From contig CAWCUH010000004.1 in assembly GCA_963798655.1 (NCBI GenBank), positions 1,054,001-1,118,000 of the forward strand: a DNA stretch of 64,000 nucleotides, given 5' to 3'. The notes beneath the pieces were generated by a model that did no database searches, was not told the origin of the DNA, and saw only the letters and a program-made list of their open reading frames with translations. This DNA comes from CAVSMC01 sp963798655 (lineage in GTDB: Bacteria > Pseudomonadota > Gammaproteobacteria > Burkholderiales > Casimicrobiaceae). This document shows, piece after piece, positions 40,232 to 49,310 of this stretch. Position 1 is the first letter of the stretch. Every line of letters starts with the position of its first letter. Position numbers and translations under genes: made by a program.

Positions 40232-41839
40232 ATGCCGCTGATCGAATCGAGGATCGATCCGCGCGATGCGACGTTCGCGCGCAACCGCGACGCGATGGCG
40301 GCGCTGGTCGCCGATCTCCGCGCGAAAGTCGACGAAGTCGAGCAGGGCGGCGGCGCGGCGGCGCGCGAGCGGCATGTCGCTCGCGGCAAGCTGCTGCCGC
40401 GCGAGCGCGTTCGCGCGCTGACTGACCCGGGATCGCCGTTCCTCGAGCTGTCGCAGCTCGCCGCGTACGGTATGTACGACGACAACATCGCGTCCGCCGG
40501 CATCGTCACCGGCGTCGGCCGCGTGTCAGGACGCGAATGCGTGATCGTCTGCAACGACGCCACCGTCAAGGGTGGCACGTACTACCCGATGACGGTGAAG
40601 AAGCACCTGCGTGCGCAGGAAATCGCGCGCGAGAACAACCTGCCGTGCATCTACCTGGTCGACTCGGGCGGCGCCAATCTGCCGAATCAGGTCGACGTGT
40701 TTCCCGACCGCGACCATTTCGGTCGCATCTTCTACAACCAGGCGACGATGTCGGCTGCGGGCATTCCGCAGATCGCCGTGGTCATGGGATCGTGCACGGC
40801 CGGCGGCGCCTACGTGCCGGCGATGTCCGACGAGTCGATCATCGTCAAGGAGCAGGGAACGATCTTCCTCGGCGGTCCGCCGCTGGTGAAGGCGGCGACC
40901 GGCGAGATCGTCACCGCCGAGGATCTCGGCGGCGCCGATGTGCACACGCGCGTCTCCGGCGTCGCCGACCATTTCGCGCTGAACGACCACCATGCGCTCG
41001 CGATCGCGCGGCGCATCGTCGCCAATCTCAACCGCGCGAAGAGCGTCGCGCTCGACGTCGCGGAGCCGGCGCCGCCCAAGTACGACGCCGGCGAGCTCTA
41101 CGGAGTCATCAACGCCGACATCCGCAAGCCCTACGACGTGCGGGAGGTGATTGCGCGCATCGTCGACGCGAGCGAGCTCGACGAGTTCAAGGCGCGCTAC
41201 GGCACGACGCTCGTCACGGGCTTTGCGCGGGTTCACGGCTACCCGGTCGGCATCGTCGCGAACAACGGCATCCTCTTCTCCGAGTCGGCGCAGAAGGGCG
41301 CGCATTTCATCGAGCTCTGCTGCCAGCGGCGGATTCCGCTCGTGTTCCTGCAGAACGTGACCGGATTCATGGTGGGCAGGAAGTACGAGGCGGGCGGCAT
41401 CGCGCGCGACGGCGCCAAAATGGTGACCGCCGTGTCCTGCGCGCAGGTGCCGAAGTTCACGCTGATCATCGGCGGCAGCTACGGCGCGGGCAATTACGGC
41501 ATGTGCGGGCGCGCGTACGGGCCGCGCATGCTCTGGATGTGGCCGAACGCGCGGATCTCGGTGATGGGCGGCGAACAGGCGGCCACCGTGCTCGCGACGG
41601 TGCGGCGCGACGCGATCGAGGCGAAGGGCGGCACGTGGAGCGCCGACGACGAGGAAGCGTTTCGCGCGCCGATCCGCGCGCAGTACGACCGCGAGGGCCA
41701 TCCGTACTTCGCGAGCGCGCGGCTGTGGGACGACGGCATCATCGATCCGGCCGATACGCGGCGCGTGCTCGCGCTCGCGATTTCGGCGTCGCTCAATCGA
41801 CCCATTGCGCCGACGACGTTCGGCATCTTCCGGATGTAG
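40232..41839 (+). CDS. liuB: 3-methylcrotonyl-CoA carboxylase, carboxyltransferase (beta) subunit
   Basis: Transfers the biotin-borne carboxyl to 3-methylcrotonyl-CoA, giving 3-methylglutaconyl-CoA in leucine degradation. The 535-residue protein has the acyl-CoA carboxylase carboxyltransferase folds: YLVDSGGANLPNQ (oxyanion region), MGSCTAGGAYVPAMSDE, FLQNVTGFMVGRKYEAGGI and GGSYGAGNYGMCGRA. The last two are characteristic of methylcrotonyl rather than propionyl enzymes. Full length; liuC and liuD nearby give the remaining steps. Confidence 0.95.
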   Translation: MPLIESRIDPRDATFARNRDAMAALVADLRAKVDEVEQGGGAAARERHVARGKLLPRERVRALTDPGSPFLELSQLAAYGMYDDNIASAGIVTGVGRVSGRECVIVCNDATVKGGTYYPMTVKKHLRAQEIARENNLPCIYLVDSGGANLPNQVDVFPDRDHFGRIFYNQATMSAAGIPQIAVVMGSCTAGGAYVPAMSDESIIVKEQGTIFLGGPPLVKAATGEIVTAEDLGGADVHTRVSGVADHFALNDHHALAIARRIVANLNRAKSVALDVAEPAPPKYDAGELYGVINADIRKPYDVREVIARIVDASELDEFKARYGTTLVTGFARVHGYPVGIVANNGILFSESAQKGAHFIELCCQRRIPLVFLQNVTGFMVGRKYEAGGIARDGAKMVTAVSCAQVPKFTLIIGGSYGAGNYGMCGRAYGPRMLWMWPNARISVMGGEQAATVLATVRRDAIEAKGGTWSADDEEAFRAPIRAQYDREGHPYFASARLWDDGIIDPADTRRVLALAISASLNRPIAPTTFGIFRM

Positions 41840-41847
41840 CGAACCCC

Positions 41848-42690
41848 ATGCCGAAGCCGACGAAGCGCACGCAAAGGCGCGCGGTGCGCGCCGCGTACGA
41901 CACGCTTGCGCTCGATATCCGCAACAGCGTCGCGCGCGTCGCGCTCGCGCGTCCCGCCGTGCACAATGCATTCGACGAGACTTCGATCGCCGAGCTGACG
42001 GACGCGCTTGCCGCGCTCGATGCCGACGACGCCGTCCGCGCCGTCGTGCTGCTCGGCGAAGGCAGGAGCTTCTGCGCCGGCGCCGACCTCAATTGGATGC
42101 GCCGGATGGCGGGCTTTTCGGTCGCGCGGAATCTCGCCGATGCGAAGGCGCTCGCGAACATGCTGTCGACGCTCGACAACCTGTCGAAGCCGACGATCGC
42201 GCGCGTCCACGGACCGGCGTATGGCGGCGGTGTCGGATTGATCGCGTGCTGCGACATCGCGATCGCCGTGCCGGAGGCGATGTTTGCGCTGTCAGAGGCG
42301 AAGCTCGGATTGATCCCGGCGACCATCGGTCCGTATGTCGTCGCGGCGATCGGTGCGCGGCACGCGCGCCGATTGTTCCTGACCGCCGAGCGGTTCAGCG
42401 CCGCCGAGGCGTATCGCATCGGGCTCGTGCACGAGCTCGCGCAACCCGACGACCTCGACGCGCGGATCAACCAGTTCCTCGGCGCGCTGCTGCTCGCCGG
42501 ACCGCAGGCTCAGCGCGAGGCGAAGGCGCTCGTGCGCGCGGTCGCCGGGCGTCCGATCGACGCGCGCTTGATCGGCGACACCGCGCGACGGATCGCGCGC
42601 GTTCGCGCGTCGGCCGAAGGCAGGGAAGGCGTGGCGGCGTTCCTCGACAAGCGCGCGGCAGCCTGGGTGCCGGCGTCGCTCGAGCCATGA
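41848..42690 (+). CDS. liuC: Methylglutaconyl-CoA hydratase (enoyl-CoA hydratase family)
   Basis: Crotonase-fold hydratase adding water to 3-methylglutaconyl-CoA to form HMG-CoA. 280 residues; the oxyanion-hole motif GRSFCAGADLNWMRRM and the active-site region VHGPAYGGGVGLIACCDIAIA are typical, as is SEAKLGLIPATIGPYV with the catalytic Glu. A basic 15-residue N-terminal extension (MPKPTKRTQRRAVRA) precedes the domain. Starts 8 bases after liuB; its stop overlaps the DUF4126 gene by 4 bases. Confidence 0.92.
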   Translation: MPKPTKRTQRRAVRAAYDTLALDIRNSVARVALARPAVHNAFDETSIAELTDALAALDADDAVRAVVLLGEGRSFCAGADLNWMRRMAGFSVARNLADAKALANMLSTLDNLSKPTIARVHGPAYGGGVGLIACCDIAIAVPEAMFALSEAKLGLIPATIGPYVVAAIGARHARRLFLTAERFSAAEAYRIGLVHELAQPDDLDARINQFLGALLLAGPQAQREAKALVRAVAGRPIDARLIGDTARRIARVRASAEGREGVAAFLDKRAAAWVPASLEP

Positions 42691-43313
42691 CGGCCGCGCT
42701 CGACTCCATCGACACGTGGCAACTCGCCGCGCTCGCGGCAGCGCTCGGCTGGGCGTCTGGCGTGCGCCTCTACGCGGTGCTGTTCATCGTCGGCGGCGTG
42801 GGCTATCTCGGCTGGGTCGATCTTCCGCACGGTTTGCAGGTGCTGGCGCACCCATGGGTGCTCGGCGCGTCGGGCTTCATGTTCTGCATCGAATTCTTCG
42901 CCGACAAGATCCCCGGCGTCGATTCGCTCTGGGATGCCGTGCACACGTTCATCCGCATTCCAGCCGGCGCGATGCTGGCCGCGGGCGTCTTCGGCGATGC
43001 GTCGCCCTCGATGTCCGTGGCTGCGGCAATCCTCGGCGGCGCGCTCGCCGCGTCGAGCCACGTCGCGAAGGCCGGTGGCCGCGCGCTGATCAACACGTCG
43101 CCCGAGCCGTTCACGAACTGGGCGGCGTCGTTCGGCGAGGACATCGGCGTCGGCGTGATGCTCTATCTCGCGTTCGCGCATCCGCTCGTGGCGCTCGTCG
43201 CGGTGGTCCTGCTGGTGGCGTTCGCGATCTGGCTGATTCCGAAGGTGTGGCAGCTGCTGCGCCGCATATTCTCGCGGTTCGGCCGCAGTCCGCCGCCGCA
43301 GCCGTTGCCGTGA
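42687..43313 (+). CDS. DUF4126 membrane protein inside the liu operon
   Basis: Function unknown. A 208-residue polytopic protein with about five hydrophobic segments. Features are GVRLYAVLFIVGGVGYLGW, an FCIEFFADKIPGVDSLWDAVHTFIRIPAG segment, a central Ala/Gly-rich helix, the TSPEPFTNW loop, and a C-terminal basic tail. Its ATG overlaps the liuC stop (ATGA) and its own stop overlaps the liuD start by one base, so it is translationally coupled to both. DUF4126 proteins are usually scattered and not tied to leucine degradation. Confidence 0.85.
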   Translation: MTAALDSIDTWQLAALAAALGWASGVRLYAVLFIVGGVGYLGWVDLPHGLQVLAHPWVLGASGFMFCIEFFADKIPGVDSLWDAVHTFIRIPAGAMLAAGVFGDASPSMSVAAAILGGALAASSHVAKAGGRALINTSPEPFTNWAASFGEDIGVGVMLYLAFAHPLVALVAVVLLVAFAIWLIPKVWQLLRRIFSRFGRSPPPQPLP

Positions 43314-45343
43314 TGTTCGACAGGATCCTGATCGCCAATCGCGGCGAGATCGCGTGCCGCGTCGCGCGCACGGCGCGGCGGATGGGCATTCGCACCGTGG
43401 CCGTGTATTCGGACGCCGATGCAGCGGCGCTGCACGTCGACGCGTGCGACGAAGCGTATCGGCTCGGTCCGCCGCCGCCGCGCGAGAGCTACCTGAACGG
43501 CGACGCGATCATCACGATCGCGAAGAGAGCCGGCGCGCAGGCGATCCATCCCGGCTACGGGTTTTTGTCCGAAAACGAGCCGTTCGCGGCGGCATGTGCG
43601 CGCGCCGGCATCGTGTTCGTCGGTCCGCCGCCGGCTGCGATCGCGGCGATGGGCTCGAAGTCCGCGGCCAAACGCATCATGGCCGATGCGCACGTGCCGC
43701 TCGTGCCGGGTTACCACGGCGACGACCAGCAGCCGGCGCTTCTCGTGCGCGAAGCCGCGCGCATCGGCTTTCCGGTGCTGATCAAGGCGAGCGCCGGCGG
43801 CGGCGGCAAAGGGATGAAGATCGTCGAGCGTGCCGGCGAGTTCGCGGCTGCGCTCGCCTCCGCGCAGCGCGAGTCGAAGGCGGCTTTCGGCGACGATCGC
43901 GTGCTGATCGAAAAGTACCTGACGTCGCCGCGCCACATCGAGATGCAGGTATTTGCCGACATGCATGGCAACGTCGTCCACCTGTTCGAGCGCGATTGCT
44001 CGGTGCAGCGGCGTCATCAGAAGGTGCTCGAGGAAGCGCCGGCGCCGGGAATGACGGCGCAGCGGCGCCTGGAGATGGGCGACGCGGCGATCGCCGCCGC
44101 GAAGGCGATCGGTTACGTCGGGGCCGGCACGGTCGAGTTCATCGCCGAGCAGGACGGCGCGTTCTACTTCATGGAGATGAACACGCGGCTGCAGGTCGAG
44201 CACCCGGTCACCGAGATGATCACGGGCCTCGATCTCGTCGAATGGCAGCTTCGCGTCGCCGCCGGCGAGACGCTCCCACGCGCCCAGCACGAGATCGCGA
44301 TGCACGGACACGCGATCGAGGCGCGCATCTACGCCGAGGATCCCGATCGCGGCTTCCTGCCGTCGATCGGCACGCTCGTTCACCTCGTGGCGCCGCGCAC
44401 CGGCGCCGATGTGCGCGTCGACACCGGCGTGCGCGAGGGCGACGTGATCTCGCCGCATTACGACCCGATGATCGCGAAGCTCGTCGCGCACGGCGACGAT
44501 CGCGCGGCGGCGCTGCGCCGGCTGTCGGAAGCGCTCGCTGAGTACGAGATCGCCGGCGTCGCGACGAACGTGGCGCTTCTTTCGCGCGTCGTCGCACACG
44601 AAGCGTTCGCAAGCGGAGGCGTCGACACGGGTCTCATCGAGCGTAATCGCGCGGCGCTGTTTCCGCCGCCGGCGCCGCCGTCGCAGCGCGTGCTCGTCGC
44701 AGCCGCGATCGGTGAAATCCTCGCGCTCGAGAGCCGACGCACTGCCGAGGCCAGCACGTCGGGCGACCGCTGTTCGCCGTGGCACGACGTCGATCCCTGG
44801 TGGCCGAACAGCGCTTCGCACGCGATCCGCTTCACGTTCGACGACGGTTCGGCGCGCACGGAACTCGCCGTGCGTCGCTTCGCCGACGGCTACTCGGTGA
44901 GCGCCGGCGGCGCCGACGTCGACGTGCGCGCGCGACGTCGCGGTCGGTCGCTCGCGATTGTCGCCGGCGACGGCGAATATTGCGCGAACGTCGTCGCGAT
45001 CGGCGACGAGCGCCACGTGTTCATCGGTGGCGAGCATCGGCGGCTCGTGCTCGTCGACCCGCTCGCGCACGCCGGCGAGGAAGTGGCTCACGGCGGTCAC
45101 CTGACGGCGCCAATGTCCGGCACCGTCGTCGCCGTCATGGTGAAGGCTGGCGATGCGGTCGCGAAGGGCGCGCCGCTGATCGTGCTCGAGGCGATGAAGA
45201 TGGAGCACACGATCACGTCGCCCTCCGGCGGTGTGGTGAGCGCCGTCAACTTCGCCGTCGGCGATCGCGTCGGCGAGGGCGCCGATCTCGTCGACGTCGA
45301 GGACGAAGCAGTGCCGGCGGCTCGCACGCCGGCCTCGAGCTGA
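43313..45343 (+). CDS. liuD: 3-methylcrotonyl-CoA carboxylase, biotin-containing (alpha) subunit
   Basis: Biotin carboxylase and biotin carrier subunit of methylcrotonyl-CoA carboxylase. The 676-residue protein has the N-terminal MFDRILIANRGEIACRV, the ATP-grasp Gly loop ASAGGGGKGMKIV, the EMNTRLQVEHPVTEM metal/ATP block, and a BT linker. The biotinyl domain carries EAMKMEHT with biotinylated Lys629. Pairs with liuB. A one-base overlap with the DUF4126 gene sets the start. Confidence 0.96.
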   Translation: MFDRILIANRGEIACRVARTARRMGIRTVAVYSDADAAALHVDACDEAYRLGPPPPRESYLNGDAIITIAKRAGAQAIHPGYGFLSENEPFAAACARAGIVFVGPPPAAIAAMGSKSAAKRIMADAHVPLVPGYHGDDQQPALLVREAARIGFPVLIKASAGGGGKGMKIVERAGEFAAALASAQRESKAAFGDDRVLIEKYLTSPRHIEMQVFADMHGNVVHLFERDCSVQRRHQKVLEEAPAPGMTAQRRLEMGDAAIAAAKAIGYVGAGTVEFIAEQDGAFYFMEMNTRLQVEHPVTEMITGLDLVEWQLRVAAGETLPRAQHEIAMHGHAIEARIYAEDPDRGFLPSIGTLVHLVAPRTGADVRVDTGVREGDVISPHYDPMIAKLVAHGDDRAAALRRLSEALAEYEIAGVATNVALLSRVVAHEAFASGGVDTGLIERNRAALFPPPAPPSQRVLVAAAIGEILALESRRTAEASTSGDRCSPWHDVDPWWPNSASHAIRFTFDDGSARTELAVRRFADGYSVSAGGADVDVRARRRGRSLAIVAGDGEYCANVVAIGDERHVFIGGEHRRLVLVDPLAHAGEEVAHGGHLTAPMSGTVVAVMVKAGDAVAKGAPLIVLEAMKMEHTITSPSGGVVSAVNFAVGDRVGEGADLVDVEDEAVPAARTPASS

Positions 45344-45352
45344 CCGCTGCGG

Positions 45353-46276
45353 ATGCGTTTGCTGCTTCGCACCGCGAGGGCCGATTCCGATCGATGGCGC
45401 GATGCGCTCGCCGCGGCGCTGCCGGAGGCGACGATCACCGTATGGCCCGACATCGACCCGCATCCCGACTACGTCGTTGCCTGGAAGCCGACGGCGGAGC
45501 TCTTCGAGCGCATCGACGCGCCGCGCGCGATCGTGAACCTCGGTGCCGGCGTCGACGCGATGATCTCCTTGCCGACGTTGCCGCGCGGCGTGCCGATCTA
45601 TCGGCTGGAGGACGCGGGCATGGCCGAGCAGATGGCGGAATACGTGACGCTCGCGGTGCTCGGCGCGTATCGCGAGCAGCGCGACTATGCGTGCGCGCAA
45701 CGCGAGCGGCGCTGGGCACCTCGGCCGCGGCTGCCGAAGCACGAGTTCGCCGTCGGCGTGCTCGGCTTCGGCGTGCTCGCACGTGCGGTCGCCACGGCGC
45801 TGGCTCCGTTCGGATTCCCGCTGCTCGCGTGGGTGCGCGAACGCCGGCCGCTGTCCGGAGTCGAATGCTTTTCAGGCACCGGCGAACTTGGCTCGATGCT
45901 CGAACGCACGCGGGTGCTCGTCGCGATGCTGCCGTCGACGCCGCAGACCACCGGCATCGTCAACGCCTCGACGCTCGCGCAGCTGCCGAAGGGCGCGCAT
46001 CTGGTGAACGTCGCGCGCGGCGATCTCGTCGTCGAAGCCGACCTGATCGATGCGCTCGACCGCCGTCATATCGCGAGCGCGACGCTCGACGTGTTCCGCG
46101 ACGAGCCGCTGCCCGCGGCGCATCCGTTCTGGCATCATCCCGGGATTGCATTGACGCCGCACGTTTCCGCGGCGACGCTGATCGGGCCGTCGGTTGCGCA
46201 GGTCGCCGCCAAGATCCGCGCGCTCGAGCGCGGCGAGACGATCGGCGGGCGCGTCGACCCTGCGCGCGGCTATTGA
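45353..46276 (+). CDS. D-2-hydroxyacid dehydrogenase (GhrA-like)
   Basis: NAD(P)-linked reductase of the glyoxylate/hydroxypyruvate reductase A group (307 aa). Rossmann motif GVLGFGVLARAVATAL near residue 140 (the second Gly of GxGxxG is lost to Leu-Ala), active-site Arg in NVARGDLVVEADL, Glu in DVFRDEPLPAAHPFW and His in TPHVSAAT. Not a step of leucine degradation; may have joined the operon for keto-acid balance. It starts 9 bases after liuD and ends 15 bases before liuE. Confidence 0.85.
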   Translation: MRLLLRTARADSDRWRDALAAALPEATITVWPDIDPHPDYVVAWKPTAELFERIDAPRAIVNLGAGVDAMISLPTLPRGVPIYRLEDAGMAEQMAEYVTLAVLGAYREQRDYACAQRERRWAPRPRLPKHEFAVGVLGFGVLARAVATALAPFGFPLLAWVRERRPLSGVECFSGTGELGSMLERTRVLVAMLPSTPQTTGIVNASTLAQLPKGAHLVNVARGDLVVEADLIDALDRRHIASATLDVFRDEPLPAAHPFWHHPGIALTPHVSAATLIGPSVAQVAAKIRALERGETIGGRVDPARGY

Positions 46277-46291
46277 AGCGAGACGACGCCC

Positions 46292-47212
46292 ATGACAACG
46301 AAGCCGAGATTGCCCGACCGCGTGCAGATCGTCGACGTCGGCCCGCGCGACGGCCTGCAGAACGAGAAAGGCAGCGTGCCGGCGGACATCAAGGTCTCGC
46401 TGATCGAGCGGCTCGCCGACGCCGGTGTCAGCGCGATCGAGGCGACGTCGTTCGTTTCGCCGAAGTGGGTGCCGCAGATGGCCGACGCTGCCGGCGTGAT
46501 GAGCCGTATCGCGCGCCGGCCCGGCGTCGTCTATTCGGTGCTCGTTCCGAACATGAAGGGCTTCGAAGGCGCGCTGGCGGCGAGGGCCGACGAGATCGTC
46601 GTATTCGGTGCGGCGAGCGAGGCGTTCTCGCAGAAGAACATCAACTGCTCGATCGCCGAGTCGATCGAGCGTTTTCGTCCGGTGGTTGCTGCGGCACGCG
46701 ATGCCGGCATGCATGTGCGTGGCGCGATCTCGTGCGCGCTCGGCTGCCCGTATCAGGGCGAAGTGAACGCGGACGCCGTCGGCTACGTCGCGCGGCTGAT
46801 GCACGAGATCGGCGTGCAGCACGTCGGCGTCGCCGACACGATCGGTGTCGGCACGCCGCGCAAGACGCAGGCGGCGATGGAGGCGGCGCTCGCCGTGTAT
46901 CCGCTGATCGACATCAGCGGCCACTTTCACGACACCTACGGACAGGCGCTCGCCAACATCTACGCATGTCTCGAGATGGGCGTCGCGACGTTCGACACCA
47001 GCATCGCCGGTCTCGGAGGATGTCCGTACGCCAAGGGCGCGACGGGTAACGTCGCGACCGAGGACGTCGTCTACATGCTCGACGGCCTGGGCATCGAGAC
47101 GGGCATCGATCTCGACAAGCTGCGTGCCGCGGGGCGCCACATTTCGCAGTTCCTCGGTCGTGCGCCGGCGTCGCGCGTCGCACGCGCGCTCGATGCGAGA
47201 CAAACCGCCTGA
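46292..47212 (+). CDS. liuE: Hydroxymethylglutaryl-CoA lyase
   Basis: Final step of the leucine pathway: cleaves HMG-CoA to acetyl-CoA and acetoacetate. The 306-residue TIM-barrel protein has the substrate loop VDVGPRDGLQNEKG with the catalytic Arg-Asp, SVLVPNMKGFE, the metal-binding HFHDTYG and the signature GLGGCPYAKGATGNVATED with its catalytic Cys. Complete. It overlaps the small DUF1289 gene by 20 bases. Confidence 0.96.
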   Translation: MTTKPRLPDRVQIVDVGPRDGLQNEKGSVPADIKVSLIERLADAGVSAIEATSFVSPKWVPQMADAAGVMSRIARRPGVVYSVLVPNMKGFEGALAARADEIVVFGAASEAFSQKNINCSIAESIERFRPVVAAARDAGMHVRGAISCALGCPYQGEVNADAVGYVARLMHEIGVQHVGVADTIGVGTPRKTQAAMEAALAVYPLIDISGHFHDTYGQALANIYACLEMGVATFDTSIAGLGGCPYAKGATGNVATEDVVYMLDGLGIETGIDLDKLRAAGRHISQFLGRAPASRVARALDARQTA

Positions 47213-47471
47213 CGTGGCTGCATCGCATCGCTCGACGACGGACGCCGACCACGTGCCGACGCCATGCATCTCCGTGTGCCGCATCGACGACGCGAGCGGC
47301 CTTTGCGTCGGCTGCATGCGCACGCTCGACGAGATCGCCGCGTGGAGCATGCTCGATGCCGACGCGAAGCGCGCCGTGCTCGCGGCGCTCGCACGGCGCA
47401 GAGCGCAGCGCTCTCGTCCCGGCGCCCGGGATGACATCGTTCCGCCGGACGCCGCCGATGCCGCGCGCTGA
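47193..47471 (+). CDS. DUF1289 cysteine-motif protein
   Basis: Small soluble protein (92 aa from ATG 47193; GTG 47214 also possible) with the DUF1289 signature: PCISVCRIDDASGLCVGCMR and TLDEIAAW. Its four cysteines suggest a zinc or Fe-S site. Function unknown; these proteins often sit next to Fe-S or oxidative metabolism genes. The C-terminal tail (RSRPGARDDIVPPDAADAAR) is coded by a stretch with a small GC hairpin and may not be conserved. Confidence 0.75.
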   Translation: MRDKPPDVAASHRSTTDADHVPTPCISVCRIDDASGLCVGCMRTLDEIAAWSMLDADAKRAVLAALARRRAQRSRPGARDDIVPPDAADAAR

Positions 47472-48138
47472 CTGGTACTTCGACTTCATCTCGCCGTTCG
47501 CGTACCTGCAAAGCGAACGGCTCGCGTCGCTGCCGCCGCGTGTCGATGTCCGTTACCGTCCGGTACTCTTCGCGGCGCTGCTCGGCGCGAACGCGCACAA
47601 GGGACCGGCCGAGATCGCCTCGAAGCGAACGTTCACCTATCGCTTCGTGCTCTGGCAGGCGAGGAAGCTTGGCATCCCGCTCAAGTTTCCGCCGGAGCAT
47701 CCGTTCAATCCGCTGCCGCTGCTGCGTCTTGCCATCGCGTGCGACTGCATGCCCGACGCCGTGCACCGGATCTTCCGTTTCGTCTGGCGGGACGGCCGGC
47801 TGCCCGATCTGCCGATCGAGTGGGCCGAGCTGGTGAGCGACCTCGGCCTGCCCGCCGCGCACGAGCGCATCGGTGACGCCGACGTCAAGGCGGCACTTCG
47901 CGCGAACACCGACGAAGCGATCGCGCGCGGCGTCTTCGGCGTCCCGACGCTCGCGATCGGCGACGCGCTGTTCTGGGGCGTCGACGCGACCGACATGGCG
48001 ATCGAGTACGTCGGCGCAGGCTGCCGCTTCGACGATCCGGAATATGCACGCATCGACGCGCTGCCGGCGGGCGCGACGCGCACCGAAGCGCAGCCGGCGA
48101 AGAAGACGAAAACCCGCGTCGTCGGGACCGCGAGCTAG
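47458..48138 (+). CDS. DsbA-family 2-hydroxychromene-2-carboxylate isomerase-like protein (second copy)
   Basis: Kappa-GST/DsbA fold (226 aa) with WYFDFISPFAYLQSERLAS at the N-terminus (ISPF Ser in place of CxxC) and GVFGVPTLAIGDALFWGVD with the cis-Pro loop. A short basic tail (KKTKTRVVGTAS) ends the protein. Only distantly similar to the copy at 38974, so not a recent duplication. Start ATG 47458 overlaps the DUF1289 gene by 14 bases; ATG 47431 would add nine residues before the domain. Confidence 0.85.
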   Translation: MPRADWYFDFISPFAYLQSERLASLPPRVDVRYRPVLFAALLGANAHKGPAEIASKRTFTYRFVLWQARKLGIPLKFPPEHPFNPLPLLRLAIACDCMPDAVHRIFRFVWRDGRLPDLPIEWAELVSDLGLPAAHERIGDADVKAALRANTDEAIARGVFGVPTLAIGDALFWGVDATDMAIEYVGAGCRFDDPEYARIDALPAGATRTEAQPAKKTKTRVVGTAS

Positions 48139-49310
48139 AGACCGTCGAAAGCCGCGATGCCGAGATCGCGACGGATCGCGACGGCGGTCGCGAGTGCGTC
48201 GTCGAGCGTCGGTGCAACGCATGTCACGTGGCCCATCTTGCGGCCGCGCCGCGCTTCCTTCTTGCCGTACAGGTGCAGCTTCGCGTGCGGATGTCGCAGC
48301 ACGCGCATCCAGTCGGGCTCGCGCGTCGCCTGCGAGTCCGGCGATTCGAACCACAGGTCGCCGAGCAGGTTCACCATCACCGCCGCATCGTGCTGGCGCG
48401 TCGAGCCGAGCGGAAAGTCGGCGAGCACGCGCGCCTGCTGCTCGAACTGCGACGTCGTGCACGCGTCGATCGTGTAGTGGCCGCTGTTGTGCGGCCGCGG
48501 CGCCATCTCGTTGACCAGCAGCCGGCCGTCGCGCGCGACAAACATCTCGACGCACAGCACGCCGCGATAATCGAGGCGCTCGGCGACCGCCGTCGCCATC
48601 GCGCGCGCATCGTCGGCGAGCTTCGCCGGCACGCGCGCCGGCACGATCGACACGTCGAGGATGCCGTCGCGATGGCGGTTCTCCGCCACCGGCCACGTCG
48701 CGGTTTCGCCGCGCTCGTTGCGCGCCACGATCACCGACACTTCGCACGCGAGGTCGATCAGCTGCTCGAGCACCGCCGGCGCGCCGCCCATCGGCGCGTA
48801 ATGCGCCGCGACGTCGGCGTGCGATGCGATCCGCACCTGGCCCTTGCCGTCGTAGCCCAGGCGCGCGCTCTTCAGGATTCCGGGCACGAGCGCCGGATCG
48901 GCTGTCGCCGCGTCGTCCGCCGTGCGCAGCACGGCGAACGGCGCAACGGGGAAGCCATTGCCCTGCAGGAACGTCTTCTCGCTGATCCGGTCCTGCGCGA
49001 TGGCCACGCTTGCCGCCGACGGCGAGACGCGTGCCGAGCGCGCAAGGAAGTCGAGCGCCGCAGCGGGCACGTTCTCGAATTCCGTAGTTGCCGCAGATGC
49101 GAGCGCCGCAACCTCGGCGAGGGCAGCCGGGTCGAGGTAATCGGCGCGAATATGGCGGTCGGCGACGCGCCCCGCCGGACTGTCGACGCCGGGGTCGACG
49201 ACGACGACGCGAAAGCCGAGGCTTTGCGCCGCCATGCAGAACATTCGGCCGAGCTGGCCACCGCCCAGCAAGCCCAGCCAACCGCCGGGTGCGATCGGAC
49301 CCGCGGTCAA
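48135..49310 (-). CDS. purK: 5-(carboxyamino)imidazole ribonucleotide synthase
   Basis: ATP-grasp enzyme carboxylating AIR to N5-CAIR in purine synthesis; works with PurE. The 391-residue product starts at TTG 49310, which overlaps the purE stop (TTGA). It has the GWLGLLGGGQLGRM nucleotide fold, KSARLGYDGKGQ (ATP-grasp loop), EVSVIVARNERG and the metal-binding NEMAPRPHNSGHYTIDAC. No better start lies between purE and the GGGQLGRM fold. Its 3' end meets the DsbA-fold gene tail to tail with a 4-base overlap. Confidence 0.94.
   Translation of the reverse strand: MTAGPIAPGGWLGLLGGGQLGRMFCMAAQSLGFRVVVVDPGVDSPAGRVADRHIRADYLDPAALAEVAALASAATTEFENVPAAALDFLARSARVSPSAASVAIAQDRISEKTFLQGNGFPVAPFAVLRTADDAATADPALVPGILKSARLGYDGKGQVRIASHADVAAHYAPMGGAPAVLEQLIDLACEVSVIVARNERGETATWPVAENRHRDGILDVSIVPARVPAKLADDARAMATAVAERLDYRGVLCVEMFVARDGRLLVNEMAPRPHNSGHYTIDACTTSQFEQQARVLADFPLGSTRQHDAAVMVNLLGDLWFESPDSQATREPDWMRVLRHPHAKLHLYGKKEARRGRKMGHVTCVAPTLDDALATAVAIRRDLGIAAFDGL

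Noticed and set aside
47409..47438. Small TCCCGGCGCCCGGGA hairpin in the DUF1289 gene as another REP unit
   Set aside because: It lacks the CCAGCGTCTTT edge shared by the other units; probably a chance GC palindrome.
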